From the NCBI GenBank assembly GCA_019009955.1, contig CM032233.1, positions 86,522,001-86,586,000 of the forward strand: a DNA stretch of 64,000 nt, read 5' to 3'. The translations under genes and the position numbers were made by a program. The number at the start of each line of letters is the position of its first letter. Positions within the stretch are counted from its first letter, which is position 1. The notes under the pieces were generated by a model. The model was not told the origin of the DNA, did not search any database, and saw only the letters and a list, made by a program, of their open reading frames with translations. Below are positions 33,182 through 45,500 of the stretch, one piece after another. Origin of the DNA: Riptortus pedestris (taxonomy: Eukaryota; Arthropoda; Insecta; Hemiptera; Alydidae).

Positions 33182-33340
33182 GTAAAAATGGTTGTATATA
33201 GAGAAGATGTCCCAGATTCAGACGATAATTCAAACAGACTTGATGTTATAGAAGTGGAGTTAACCAAGAAAGCAGGAAAAGGGCTAGGTCTGAGCATAGT
33301 CGGAAGGAAAGTTGGCAATGGAATCTTTATATCAGATATT
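33182..33340 (+). CDS. Patj: PATJ/MUPP1-like PDZ scaffold, exon D
   Basis: Phase 0 at both ends (acceptor TTTTTGCAG, donor GTATGT). It starts VKMVVYREDVPDSDDNSN, the last strand of the preceding PDZ domain plus a short acidic linker. The first half of the final PDZ domain follows: VELTKKAGKGLGLSIVGRKV and GNGIFISDI. The GLGLSIVG loop and the following GxGIFISDI strand closely match the last PDZ domain of MUPP1/PATJ. Confidence 0.93.
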
Positions 33341-33514
33341 GTATGTGAATTCATTATATTATTTTTTTAAGTATAAGAATCTATTAATGTTCAATAGATG
33401 TGTTCCAAAAATAAACCTATATTCTTTTCAAGCTTCTTGGTGTAAGTGCTGCAGAGAGGATTGCAATGAGAGGCAGTATTTGCCGTAAACATTTTTTAAA
33501 ATTTAATGCTGCGT

Positions 33515-33980
33515 TATATGCTACAAATTCTTTATAAATTTCTTATTTCTTACGTTTCTGTGTTGTGTTTCCATTCTAATTTATTCTTAATAATATTTTG
33601 TTTTATTAATTATTGTAGCTATTATTTTGTCACAGATAAACACAAAAGGACTAATAATTTACACTAGAGTTCTACTCGTAACGTTGAGTTCAACAATTGA
33701 AACTAAGAAGACATGATGACGTAATAATTTCTGAAATATTGAATATTTTAAATTATTCTAACATGTGACGCCTGCGATAGTGGAGACATCGATTTTAATA
33801 ATTGGTATTTTGTTTTGGCGGAAAGTCATATATAGGTCTACAAATATTTTATAACTATGTAGGCCCAAAAATCAGATGAAAAGACTATTTTAAATTTAAA
33901 CCCATCTCTCTAACATTTTTTTTTTTAGTTATCAGAGAAAAATGACAATTTTGAAACATTTCTATCAACCTTTGAACTTA
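33515..33980 (+). repeat. intronic 460 bp direct repeat, copy 2
   Basis: Partner of 31425-31885, about 2.09 kb away in the same orientation, clearly diverged by substitutions. The flanking 65 bp repeats of copy 1 are absent. A poly-A run follows at 34005-34036. Confidence 0.65.
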
Positions 33981-33999
33981 CGCTATACAATATTGAATG

Positions 34000-34000
34000 A

Positions 34001-34038
<38 letters not shown>

Positions 34039-34876
34039 AAACGTTTTTGGCTAAATCCACCGTTATTTAAAATTCTTTATGCCAATGAATTTTCTTTCAC
34101 TCAACCATTTTCTACCCATTAGACATTGTAAAGCTTTAATGTTAAGATCACCAGAAAAACTTGTATTTTTCTCACATGCAATACGTCTGAATAGAAAATC
34201 TCCCAGTTTGCGTGATTGTGACTTTTAAGTTTTGCCCCTTTGTATTTAAAAATAATGAACATCAGAAAACCTCCTCACTTATTATCTGTGAAACCCTCAG
34301 AATTAAATATGAGCTCAGATGGTATCATTAAATGAAGTTTGTAGCATCTTAAAAATTTCGTATCGATCTGTTGAGCGGTTCCAGGGTCATCACAATTGTT
34401 CAGTTTTGAACAAAACATTTAAGGAATCACGAATTTCTCCATGTTGACTTCTGTCAAAAAAATATGTTTTTTTTTTTATCAAATAAGAATCCTAAGTGAG
34501 TACTTTTTTTTTGTGAATAACATAATTAAATCAAAAACTCCCAAAAAAAGTTTATAGAGATTCAGAGCCAGAGAACTACAAATAGTCCGGTCTCAGCTCA
34601 TCTATTAAAATTGGAGATTTAAACAAAATTAGAAAAGAGAAAAAAAAAAAGAAAAAAAAAGAAACTTAGTGAATCTCGTGTGAATTTCATTTGAGTTTAC
34701 CTAATTCATTCTACTTTAAGCCTTATAAACTGCATTGATGTACTCATATCTCCTAGAGAGGAACCATAGGACACCGACACAGGTAATGGACATTCTTACA
34801 ACTAACAAGATTAATGGGCATGAACTAAAAGTGAAAAATTTAGTTTTAAAACACACGGGCGCGTACACACACGCAT

Positions 34877-34907
<31 letters not shown>

Positions 34908-35121
34908 TTAATATATATATATATATATACACACACATATATATACATGCATACAATTTCAAAATATCTAATAATAGACATTTTACTGCCTTTTTTTATG
35001 ATTTTTCCCTTGAAATATGTAAAAAAAAAAGTGAATATGTGGTCATATAGAAGAGCCTAATATTTTTAGAAATCAACTTCGTAAAAATACATAACTTTTT
35101 ATTATTTAAATTTTTAAACAG
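34000..35121. other. intron sequence with microsatellites
   Basis: No gene is seen apart from the splice acceptor at the right end. It holds poly-A at 34005-34036, (CA)n at 34880-34907 and (TA)n at 34914-34929. Confidence 0.4.
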
Positions 35122-35285
35122 ATTGCAGGTGGTGTTGCCTGCACTGATGGAAGACTCATGAAAGGGGACCAAATATTATCAGTAAATGGGCAGGACATTC
35201 GAAAAATGAGTCACGAAGATGCAGCTGCAATTTTAAAGACAACTGGTGGAAAGGTTTCGCTGAAGATTGGACGTTTCAAGATAAG
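35122..35285 (+). CDS. Patj: PATJ/MUPP1-like PDZ scaffold, exon E
   Basis: The acceptor TTTTTAAACAG ends at 35121; phase 0 in, phase 2 out before GTATGA. It reads IAGGVACTDGRLMKGDQILS, VNGQDIRKMSHEDAAAILK and TTGGKVSLKIGRFKIR, completing the last PDZ domain. The second helix again begins with His (SHEDAA), so class I binding is expected. The GRFKIR end corresponds to the strand after which vertebrate PATJ/MUPP1 proteins terminate shortly. Confidence 0.93.
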
Positions 35286-35417
35286 GTATGACTACGAATC
35301 TAATCAGTTAATTTTATTATAATCAATTATCATAACGTTTTGCATCTTCTGATCGTGTAGCGAGTGATAATAAAGCCGTCCATTTTTTGTATCGACTTTC
35401 TTCTTTTAAGCAATTTG

Positions 35418-35474
<57 letters not shown>

Positions 35475-35475
<1 letters not shown>

Positions 35476-35741
35476 GAGGTGCGGCTATTAAATAACGAGA
35501 CTGACGCTGTAAAAGGAACAAGATTTGAGTCTGTTGAAGCTGTGAAAGAGAAAGCGGCACGCGTCCTGAAGGAGCTGGCAGAAAAAGACTTCCAGCACTG
35601 TTTCGAACAATGGAAGGTTCGCATGGAGCGTTGTAGGGATAAAGGAGGGGTGTATATTGAAGGTGATAATAAGTAAAAATGTATGAAATAAAAATAAAAT
35701 GTTTTAAAGTGTCAGTCTCGTTATTTAATAGCCGCACCTCG
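35475..35741 (+). mobile_element. internally deleted mariner (267 bp) in a TA tract
   Basis: Perfectly matching ends CGAGGTGCGGCTATTAAATA ACGAGACTGAC (left) and its complement (right), both bordered by TA. The 3' part of the transposase is retained: GTRFESVEAVKEKAARVLKE and EQWKVRMERCRDKGGVYIEG before a TAA. This is the C-terminal tail typical of mariner transposases, about 55 codons. The N-terminus and catalytic core are deleted. It lies about 190 bases downstream of exon E's donor. Confidence 0.85.
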
Positions 35742-35797
<56 letters not shown>

Positions 35798-35833
35798 TAT
35801 ATGAATGTATGTATGTGTGTGTGCGCGTGTATG
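35742..35833 (+). repeat. (TA)n/(GT)n tract beside the mariner
   Basis: A TA tract at 35423-35474 continues after the mariner as ATATATAT followed by (GT)n to about 35792 and imperfect GT to 35833. The mariner therefore split a pre-existing microsatellite. Confidence 0.7.
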
Positions 35834-37087
35834 TAAACAAATTTTTCTAACTGTATAAATAGGTATAGTTGTATAAAAAATGATGGCAGTCTTAGTCTTT
35901 TTAATAGATTAATAAAACTATTGAAGTTATGTTGTCCAGTTTCAAAAATTGTAATCATAAAAGTTATTCGTAATATCAAAACTACAATAAAGACCACCTA
36001 ACAAAATAATTAGCATTATTAATAATCAAATATTTACAATTTGTTAATTTCTTTGTATATTGTTGAATTTGTTTAATAAGGCCAAATTAATAAAATTCTA
36101 TTGACATAGAATAAATATTAAGAATGATTATTAGTAGAACGTTCATAATTTCGTCAACCATAATTAGACAATACAGTAATGCTAATTGTGCAACAGAAGA
36201 ATATGCAAAAATTGGTTAAAAACAAGCAATAAGTGAACACGGCCTTGAATTTACATTATCACAATATTATATTTGAAGAGTGCAAAGGAAATGTATTATA
36301 TAAACCTAAAAATGGAAAAAGTTCATTAGGTAAAGAGTTACCCTTTTCATTATTTAACAAATTGAAAGAAAAGATTATTTCATTTATTCAGAATTATTTA
36401 AATTTTTCAAAATACTATTTTTCCCTATCTAAATAATCTAACACATTGTTTTTGTTTTTTGCTTTCGTTGGATGTGCAGGAAAGTAAAATGAAAGGTAAG
36501 TAAAATTTTGTATTTTGTGACCAACCGCATACCAGATATAAAAACTGTTGCCAATTGTGGCACTGTTAAAAGTACATAGAGTTCGCCCAGAGAACATTTT
36601 AAGCTCTTCCTCAACAGATCATTATGTTCTCTACATTCATAAATGTAGTTTATAATATATATCATAACCTACATTTAAAAAAAAAAAAAAAAAATAGTTT
36701 GAAGACTCCAAGAATAATTCGTTGAAATAATTCAAAAGAGAATCACATTTTTATTTACTGTTTAACTACTACTACAGGGAATCATTTTTCCCTGTAAAAT
36801 AGAATTTGATTTTTAAATAAATAAAAAAATCTTAAAGAAGCTTATAAAAATTCTTTATGAAATAAATTATAATCCTTTGGGCATAACTGTCCATATCTGC
36901 TCCACTCTCAGATGGGGAGAAAAGTGTTCGTCCATTGACGTGTTAGTGTCATTCTTAACACCCAAGTGTTGCGTGATTCTTATATGAGTAAGCCCTCTAT
37001 AACTTGTTGATGTTGAGTAAGCACAGAAGAACGGATAGAAGTCCCCCAACAGCTAGCACTGTAAACTGCATAGCAAAACAATTTTAT
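35834..37087. other. intron sequence, no recognisable gene
   Basis: A+T-rich sequence between the mariner region and the next HINE-like fragment. Short ORFs only; nothing recognised. Confidence 0.4.
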
Positions 37088-37590
37088 TCATGGCGCGAGT
37101 TCCTCAAATGTCCATCGATCCTACCTAGTAGATGACCTAGTAGAAAATGAGGTTCGTAATTTTTTTTTATCGTTACCAAACTCGATATATAAGTGTTTCA
37201 TGCAAAACTAATGGTCAAGTTCGTTAATAGCTTATCGGAGCAGTGGGAGGGGGCTGTGATAGATGGGAAATTTCGAAAATTCGAAATATTTCCGTTATTA
37301 TGGGACGAGTAGAAACTTGGGTAGAAACAATTATATTTTGTGGCGCATTTAATTATCTATAAATGTTTTCATGTACATTTATTCTTTATCTTCAATATTA
37401 ACCGAGATATTTGCATTTTTTAGTTTTTTGCCTTCACGAAACCCCCACTCCTACTCATATCAGGATAGCAATACGCTGTTATATCATGAACCACTTTATT
37501 CTAAGGTTAAATACCATATATTGTTTTCAAAAGACCTTTATTATGTGAGATACATGCAAATTCGTTGCGTGGTGACGCCATAAATTAAGA
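37088..37590 (-). mobile_element. HINE-like element, minus, both ends truncated
   Basis: Terminal block CCTCAAATGTCCATCGATCC TACCTAGTAG with a duplicated CCTAGTAG, no microsatellite, the core ATCGTTACCAAACTCGATAT, the G-run block GTGGGAGGGGGC, and the internal module up to GTGGTGACGCCATAAATTAA. Confidence 0.65.
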
Positions 37591-37592
37591 TT

Positions 37593-37805
37593 TTATGTTC
37601 TTGATAAGAGCATGAATAGCTTTCTTGTTTCCTCATCCACATTCGCTTTCAGATTTTCATATATTTGCACAAATGCGACAAGATGTTTCCGTGACCATTC
37701 ATGAACTAAGTTGGCTAGTAATCTCGTGTTAACCAAAGGAAGGCAATCCTTTCCTTTAAGCTCGGAGAAAAAATTCTTCGTTACTTCTCCCTTTTCCGTC
37801 TGCAT
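37593..37805 (-). pseudogene. unrecognised 70-codon open fragment next to a HINE-like element
   Basis: Minus-strand open frame with KDCLPLVNTRLLANLVHEWS, HLVAFVQIYENLKANV and DEETRKLFMLL: a helical, well-mixed composition unlike the low-complexity ORFs around it. It could be a captured host exon fragment or a pseudogene. I do not recognise the family. It abuts the 5'-side truncation of the HINE-like copy. Confidence 0.3.
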
Positions 37806-38589
37806 TCCATATCTTCAACTAGAAGATTTCAATCTTCAACTAATTTTCTTGAGGCAGGCTGGGGAATTGGCCGGTCATTGATCCGACTCTCCACAGTGAT
37901 CTTGGCTTTCAGCACTAAATCTGTTAGGAGTACGTCTATCTTATCATATTCACTGCTTCGTATGACACAGTCCTATAAGCCTTGATGAGCCTCATTAAGA
38001 AAGTTCATTCTGCTCTAAGTGTCGTTTTCCCATCGTCACCATCTAGTGGCTCCGTATGTTACAATACTTCGGAAACGCGCCTTGTACATTCTCATTGACA
38101 GTTTGTATTAAAGAGTTTACTATTCGAGGGATTGAGGAGTGGTGGTGACCGAGATACTTGCATGCTCGATCCCCGTACAAGGAGTCCGAGGTTTCAGGTT
38201 TGGAATATTCCTCCCAAAATTTTATTTAGTTGTGCGTTTGCTGGGATTCCAAGATGGGCTTCTTACCGGTTTTCCCGGTGCCCGTTGAGTATAATAAAGC
38301 AATGGAGTAGATTTCACTCAATGAAGTATCTACCTTTGATCTGTAAAGCCATCACAATACAGCTGGGGTAACGGAAACTGACGATTTGACCTCCGACCAT
38401 TCCCGTGTGGCAGCTCTTGACTCTCCAGAGAAAATCATATATATACATAATTCACGATTCAAATTAACATAGTTATAGTCAAGAGTTTAGAGAACTAAAT
38501 GTGAGCTGCGTCTCAGATCTAACTCTTAACTAAAATGAAACGTAAATCCTATTATGCTTATCCAAGAAATTGCTAGAAATTCGTCGTAA

Positions 38590-39352
38590 AACGCCCATCA
38601 TGCAGATGCTGTATAAAAGAACGAGATTTCCTACGGAATGGAAAACAGATAAAATCACATCAAATTGCATTCTCTATTTCTCCTTTAGATCAAGCCCAAT
38701 GTGCACATGACTTGAAATATAAGCTGGGCCTAAAATGTATAGTGATATAATCCCTTCTCTTGAGAAGGAGTGGAGGTTTTCCCCTAACCCTCCTGAACCC
38801 TTTCCGGTCCAATTTTGGCCATAAATGCACGTTATCTATTGTTTTGCATGTGTGATGTGAATCGGTTAAATATTGAGTATGGTATTGATCAAATGAAAAT
38901 TTTGGCTTTTAGAACGTAAATGCTCGATGATTACGTGATATAGAACATTTATCCATGTATTTCAGATAGTAAAGAACTTTATTTATTTAAGCTTAAATGC
39001 CACATATTTGTGAGCTCTCAGTACTTTCATGTTTTCAGCCTACAATTAACCCCCACTACTATTCATCGAATTTTGACTTAGTAATAGAGAATATATTTGG
39101 GCAAGTGGGAAATCTGCTTAGTTTATGGAGCCCCGCTTGGCAGTCTTTTTAGTTTCAGACTTCATTTGTCCCCACTTCTTCTCAAGCTTTTAAAAAGCAC
39201 CATTCAAGCGATTTCATTTAAAGCAAGTGTACCATTAAATATCTCACATCCAGCCTAAAATTCGAGTCATGTTTGCAAAGGCTTATTATTACGAGAGGAA
39301 TAAAGAATAGATGGGAAATATGCGTTGCACCTTCGCGACGGACTTTTTTAAT
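38590..39352. repeat. degenerate HINE-like sequences
   Basis: Old fragments: a plus-oriented 5' end (CGCCCATCATGCAGATGCTG), internal phrases (GGTCCAATTTTGGCCATAAA, TAAATATTGAGTATGGTATT), and two minus-oriented 5' ends (GGGAAATCTGCTTAGTTTAT at 39108; GCGACGGACTTTTTTAAT at 39334). They are too decayed for boundaries. Confidence 0.45.
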
Positions 39353-39954
39353 GATGTGGCATTTTCTCCGAACCTTCGTCTTATACTTCTAAACTCTACA
39401 GATAATTTAGTTCCCAAAATCGCTTTTCCTTACACAACTTCCATTAGTGCCGGTTCGAGGCAAGTAGGAGAGATTCCTTCTTAGTTTAAAATGCCATTAA
39501 TGGAAGTACAAGAACATCTGTGATTTCAAGAATTCCGACGTTTACTGCGGAAAACTTTTCCGAAGACCGTCTCTAAAATCTATAGATTTAGCTCTCGGAT
39601 ACGCGAAGTTTGTATTCTGTAAACAAAGCAAATTTTCTTTCCTCTCATTATAACCACAATTCTAAGACACTTTCTCCTTGAAGCGAGCTGAATTTTAAAA
39701 TAGCACGTATACATTTGCCATGTTAATATGAAACCACAGAAAATCAAAATTGAATTTTCTTGGATTTCACATTAGCGAAAATACATTTTTATTTGAATTG
39801 CTTCTATTAATTTTTTGTTGTATTGTTTTTCGTTATTAAACATTTATATCAAACATTACGTTTTATAGAAATTAGTAAGTTTGGTTTAATGTATCAATCA
39901 CACAAGGCGGCTTCATCCGGAGATTCCAATCTTTATTTCTCTCTGAGTAATTAC

Positions 39955-40092
39955 TCTATCTGAATATAGAGACAGCTATAAACTAAATTTGTAATAAGAT
40001 TGGTTCTATACAAGTTTTCGACCTGACGTATAGTAACGAAGATTTTCGAAATTGCTCTCCTCTATGCACCCCCCCCCCCTACACCTGGTGGA
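39955..40092 (+). repeat. HINE-like internal fragment
   Basis: Carries AATAAGATTGGTTCTATACA, TTTTCGACCTGACGTATAGT and the C-run block CTCTATGCACCCCCCCCCC, then ends abruptly. Confidence 0.55.
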
Positions 40093-40366
40093 AATAAATA
40101 ACAACGGTGCCCAAAAAATAATTTAATTTATATCATAAAAGTTAAGTGAGGGAAAGAGATTATAACCCTCCCTGCAGCCTCAAAGCATATTGAGTTTAAA
40201 TGCATATTGTCTTCTGTTGTAATGACATTACCAATTAACTTTTAATAGTTATAGAACATAGTCATTTCAGTAACGTCAACATATCGGATGAAATAAGATA
40301 ATATATACCACAATTTAAGAGTTTGATTTCGCAAAACTTCTGCAATCACATTCAAAATGTTTGACA

Positions 40367-40763
40367 CCCGCTTTAGTTTTTAATGTACGAGTATATCTCG
40401 TTTAAACTTTGTTATACGACTAACGTGTACATAACCAAAGTTACTCTAAATAACAAAATAAACAACTTTTGTCATGTGCATATTTGCCGAAAAAATCGGA
40501 AACGAAATATTGCAATTTTTGCATTACAGATTTCCCTTAATACCTCCATTCCTGCTCGCCCCTGAGAATAGTAGTATGGCCTATAGTTTAAGTTGGGTTA
40601 TTAGTAATATACGTACCAAGTTTCATAAAATTCGGTTTATACGTGAAAAGGTAACAAACTGACACCAAAACCGCAAATTGAAGATATCTTGTTTCTATGG
40701 CATGTGAAACGAAAAAGTATCGTGAAATTTCGAGAAAAAAAGCAATGTACAGGCAGACGTTGC

Positions 40764-40768
<5 letters not shown>
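40367..40768 (+). mobile_element. RTE-like non-autonomous element, copy 2 (5' truncated)
   Basis: Aligns with the 3' half of the element at 5587-6571: CCCGCTTTAGTTT, ACAAAATAAACAACTTTTGT, CCAAGTTTCATAAAATTCGG, AGCAATGTACAGGCAGACGT, followed by a (TA)n tail (40768-40809). It lacks the internal duplication of copy 1. A 5' truncation plus a simple 3' tail is typical of LINE-type retrotransposition. Confidence 0.6.
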
Positions 40769-40812
<44 letters not shown>

Positions 40813-41194
40813 ATCAATTTTGTTCAGAACATGTTTTTCAGCACCAGGTAGTTATTTAGTGCTGATATCTATTTGCATTATGGCGCAGTGGTAAAAAAAA
40901 AAAAAAAAAATCATTTACATACGCAATAAAAAATAAAAAAATTGTCTTTCTCAAGTAATACTTTAAAGAGTAAAAAAAAGTAAATGAAATGGACTCCGGA
41001 ACGCATGAAGGAAGAAACAGTACGATATCCCGCAGTTATGGGTATCACGCAGGCATTTGAATCGATCAGATGTCATGCGATCTTGGCAGCTACCACATCG
41101 AGGGATTACTCTGAGGGATTCTATGAATATCTTGAAGGTATCTATTAGGAGTTACTTCGGTAATCTGTGACAAAGTGTAGCGTTTGAGCCACCG

Positions 41195-41419
41195 TGACCC
41201 TCCGTAGTTTAACAAGATTGGTTCTATAAAATTTTACAATCCGACTCATAATAATGGAGATTTCTTGAATTTTGCGAATCCCCCCTCCCTCATCGGCGAA
41301 TCCGGACCTCATTTTCGTCATCTCCTAGCTAGGTCGATGTACATTTATGGATTTTTTTTCGATAATCGCGCCATTAGTACAACCTCAATAGGTGATTTTC
41401 CTTAAGGGAAATCTGCTAA
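41195..41419 (+). mobile_element. HINE-like element, 3' part with microsatellite deleted
   Basis: The internal module and C-run block (CCCCCCTCCCTCATCGGCGA) join directly to the terminal block GGACCTCATTTTCGTCATCT and the 3' end TTAAGGGAAATCTGCTAA at 41419. The core and microsatellite are missing. Confidence 0.7.
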
Positions 41420-42301
41420 AAATTATTTCGATATGACAGGAAGAGCACACGAAGAGAACATTCTCATGACATATATGGTGCGTAATAAATGAAGTCTTCA
41501 GGCTCCTCAGAAATATTAGACCTATTGAACAAACAAATTTTGAAACACCTAAATTTGCCCTACTTCGATACTTTACATCAAATGATACATGGTTTTAATA
41601 AAAGGCCATTCCTTACACTATAAAAATATATTTCATCACATAGTGCTTTCAGGGTGGGACACCAACTTTAGTGCTACCAAGAATGACATAATCATTAACT
41701 CATATCAAGCAGCATGTCAACTATAGTCCCAAATCATTTCTGCTAGAAATTGCATACTATATGAGGTAAAATGTAGTAGAGTCTGTCACATGTCTTGAGC
41801 TTTATTTAAGCCACTAGAAGCCTAGAAGAACTTTAGTCTCCATCTCCTCTTTGACGATTAGGTATCTCACGATCTTTACAGATACCATGAAAGAGCTGAT
41901 AATCCAAGGTGGTCCCATTATAATCATTTTCTAAAGTGTGCCTTTTAAATTCTAATGAGGAATCCATTAAATGTTCCTTTAACCGCGTCTTTAAGTTTGT
42001 CTGATGTTTCCCTCTCCAAACTTAAACTATTTAGTTCTTGTAAATTACCGTATTAGTTTCATTTACTTATTTTTCCAAATTAATTTAATATAATTTTGCT
42101 AAACTCTTCTAATAACTAGAAAGATTCAAACCGATAATATCTAAATTTCAATCAAATACAAACACACTTTGAGCTAGTTTTGCGACATAGATGCACAAAG
42201 GAAACACATGAATGTGAATAATGACTATGCCTCATTTAATAAGACGATAGAATATTCATTTTTAGGTAAAATACACTTAATATCTTTTGTACTTGTTTTA
42301 G

Positions 42302-42500
42302 TGACACCCATAGACCTGCCGCTTTTTTACTGGATTCAGAAGATTTAGCAAGACTACAAATTGGAAGCTTCTCGAGCATTATAGGAACCTCATCACTTTA
42401 TAATACTAGGTGGTTAAGGAAGAGCTGTACGATGAGCCTGCTGGAACATGGGGAAGGTATCCTCAGCCTTCATCATTTTGAGCTAAACAAGAGTTCGTAG
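42302..42500 (+). CDS. Patj: PATJ/MUPP1-like PDZ scaffold, last exon and stop
   Basis: The acceptor TACTTGTTTTAG ends at 42301. One base completes the phase-2 codon from exon E (Ser). The frame then stays open for 65 codons, HRPAAFLLDSEDLARLQIGS, FSSIIGTSSLYNTRWLRK and so on to LHHFELNKSS and TAG at 42500. No domain is seen. A serine-rich tail after the last PDZ domain is plausible. The phase match and open frame support the call. An earlier donor such as GAAG|GTATCC near 42458 cannot be excluded, so the exact C-terminus is less certain than the exon. Confidence 0.7.
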
Positions 42501-45500
42501 GGAAATTGTAGCTGGCTTCACACTGTTCCAATCACAAACTCTAGCCATAGGGCAACTGTTGATAATTTTCATAACTGACATATTTCATACTGTTAATATA
42601 AGATCTGTTTACTATTGCTTTCACGTTAATCTGTATAAAGAGTATATTTTTATAAGCCACAATGATTGTACTATAGCTAACTTCTATTGTTTACTTAAAC
42701 TAAAAATTAAAAATTAGTCACATTAATTAGGATAGAGGGATTGCTAGAGCACTTATAGTCAGCAAAGCAGCATGGAGGATTGAACTTTCTCTAAGAAATA
42801 GAATTACTATGTTTTTGCTTAAGTAGAAAATTCTTTTGTGTATTTGTCTCACAAATTAAGAATTCAGTCGAATTACTAAAATAGGAATGAGAAGCAAGAC
42901 ATCTTCTTTAATAATTTTTAAACTTGTTCAAATAAATGTCATAATCATTATTAAAGTGAATGTGATAAGAATTATTTTTTCTAGTTAAGGAACACTGTAA
43001 AGATGCAAATTATAATAAGTTACACTAGTCCTAAAAGAAGCCAATAAATTACTCCCTAAGGAGCTAGTTTGATAATAGTTTTGTAAAAATACAAATTCTT
43101 TATAATTCTACTCTTTGTCTTTTTATTCCTTAAATTTCAGCCAATCCCAATACATTTTTACTAACTAAAAGCAATAAGATGATTAACAATTGAAACATTT
43201 GATCGATTTTTGAAATTGTATATATATATATCATAGATCACTTGCATCTTGTTCATTATTATAATTACAATATCATAGATTGGAATGAAGCATTTGATAT
43301 CTAAAATTAAAAATAAATAAATGGAAGGTGAGTTTTTATTATATTCTTACATTACCTCAAGATATATATTGTTCACTCAAGAAACAGCAATGTCAGACAC
43401 CAGAACCAAAGAGAAAATCTGATGTGGACACCACATAACTTCCTTGTATTCCAATGAAGTTAAATAAACAAAATGTTTTAATACAGTTCATTTAAAAATA
43501 ATGTCATGTATTGTGTGTGCACAAAAACATATAGAATCGACTATTATTTGTTAGTCAAGTGACCCTAACTGTCTCAATGAAGACAATGAATAATTAATAT
43601 TCATATTTCATTGCATTAGCAATATCAATATTACCACAGTGATTGAAAATTGGTTTTATTTAAATAGTTCTCATTGAGCATACAGTTAACTTATTGTATA
43701 AAAGTTTATTAATTATTATTATAGTATACAATTGTTGGTCTTTCTATAATTTATGAATTTTAATTAGTAAAATTAAGAACATCTTTTACTATTTTGATAT
43801 TTTCATAAGTAGACAATTTGGGCATACCTTTCCCCAGTGGTTAAATAAATCATTCAAAAATAGTCAGCCCCCTCCTCAAGCCCTGGAAAAATGCCATTCC
43901 CTATAAAAATGCCAATAACAATAGCCTAATGAATATTTGCAAGAATTAGTGTAACAAAATTAGTGACAAAATTAGAAACAATGAACACAATCATGCTAGA
44001 CATTCAGTAAAAATGTAATTAAAAAATTCCAAAAGTGGGTAGCTTCTGTCTGACCTTTTTTCTTTGAATAACTACAAATCACAATTCCTAATTGAAAATT
44101 AACTAACTTAAGATATACAAATATTCTGCACTGATATTAAAATTGAATAGGACTTGGAACATTGCTACTTTTGGAAAATAAATATCAACTTGATCTTACA
44201 AATATTTTATAAGAAGCACAATTTGTTTTTGCTGTTTATGTGAAAAGCACAGAACAAAACATGTAACTATCTTGGTTTCTCCTCTTAATCACAATTATTA
44301 TTTACTACAAATTAAAGGGGAAATACAGATAAAACATTTATTATAAATTATTGATATATTTTAAAAATGTACAACTGTCAGTTAAGTAAATATTAAATGG
44401 GATCATATATTATTATAAACTTCAAAAATAAAAACAGTAAGTAAAAATTTCAAGAGTGAATTGGTGGTGTTCATTCCCGCAAAAAAGACAAATAACAAAA
44501 ATGTAAGAATTTCTAGCATATTTGATTTCCTCAACATTTCATTTATAATGAATTAAACAAATCACTTGTCTCCATCAATGTTTTCATAAGTCTTGGAGAG
44601 ATGTTTCATACCTGGAATGAGCATTCATCCCCACAGCAGTCAAGTCTTCCTGAAGAGTGCAATGTAGATCTGGGCTTCTTTGTGCCTACAATGGCATCTG
44701 TCAGAAGGGTGCACTTCTGACCTGTTAAGTGCTAAATTTAAACTATAATAACTAGAATCTCATAAAGTAATGACTGCCAGCTAAAAGGTTGATATATTTA
44801 TTCTATTGTTCTGATCATAATAATATTAGCTTAGTCTCTTTGGCTCAACAAAACATAAAGAATCAGGACTTGCCATATGACTTTTGAAGGGCGGGTTTTT
44901 AGTCAGATTACTATGCTCTATACTGAACACTTGGCATTCTCAACAAAATTGTTACTTCTTTCCCCAGAAATATTTCCTACAATGATGGGGCTGAATAGCC
45001 ACTTATGTCCAATAATGAAATGTGGCTATTGCACAAATAAAGAAAATTGACTGAACACTCCTGGGATTTGCTCACATTGTCTTAGATACAAATCCATTTC
45101 CATTGGGCTGCACATGCCCCCATTTACACTCAATAAAAAAAGATGTAAAAGACTTTTAGAAATAAATTATACTGAATACTAGAGTGAATTTTATTAAATC
45201 TCCCAATACACTATCAATATATCTCACTTATGTATACAAGCAAAAACAAATAGAATCATGCCAGGGTATTAACAAAAACACTTTGGTTCCATACTTAATT
45301 TTATTTATTTATATTAAATTCACTGTATGCAAAAGAATAACTACTCAAAATAGCTGAGCATGGACAAATAATTTTAATATATATTATTGCCAAATTAATG
45401 ATTTTATCCATTATTAAACTTAAAAAAGAATTACTTCAAAAATATATATAAAATAATGTTTATCAGAATTTTATTAAGATAAGATCAACAGAAATTGATT

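Noticed and set aside
38130..38420. Second tRNA-derived SINE type (GGTGGTGACCGAGATAC...GAGGTTTCAGG)
   Set aside because: The B-box match is poor and no second copy was found in the window, so it is not annotated.
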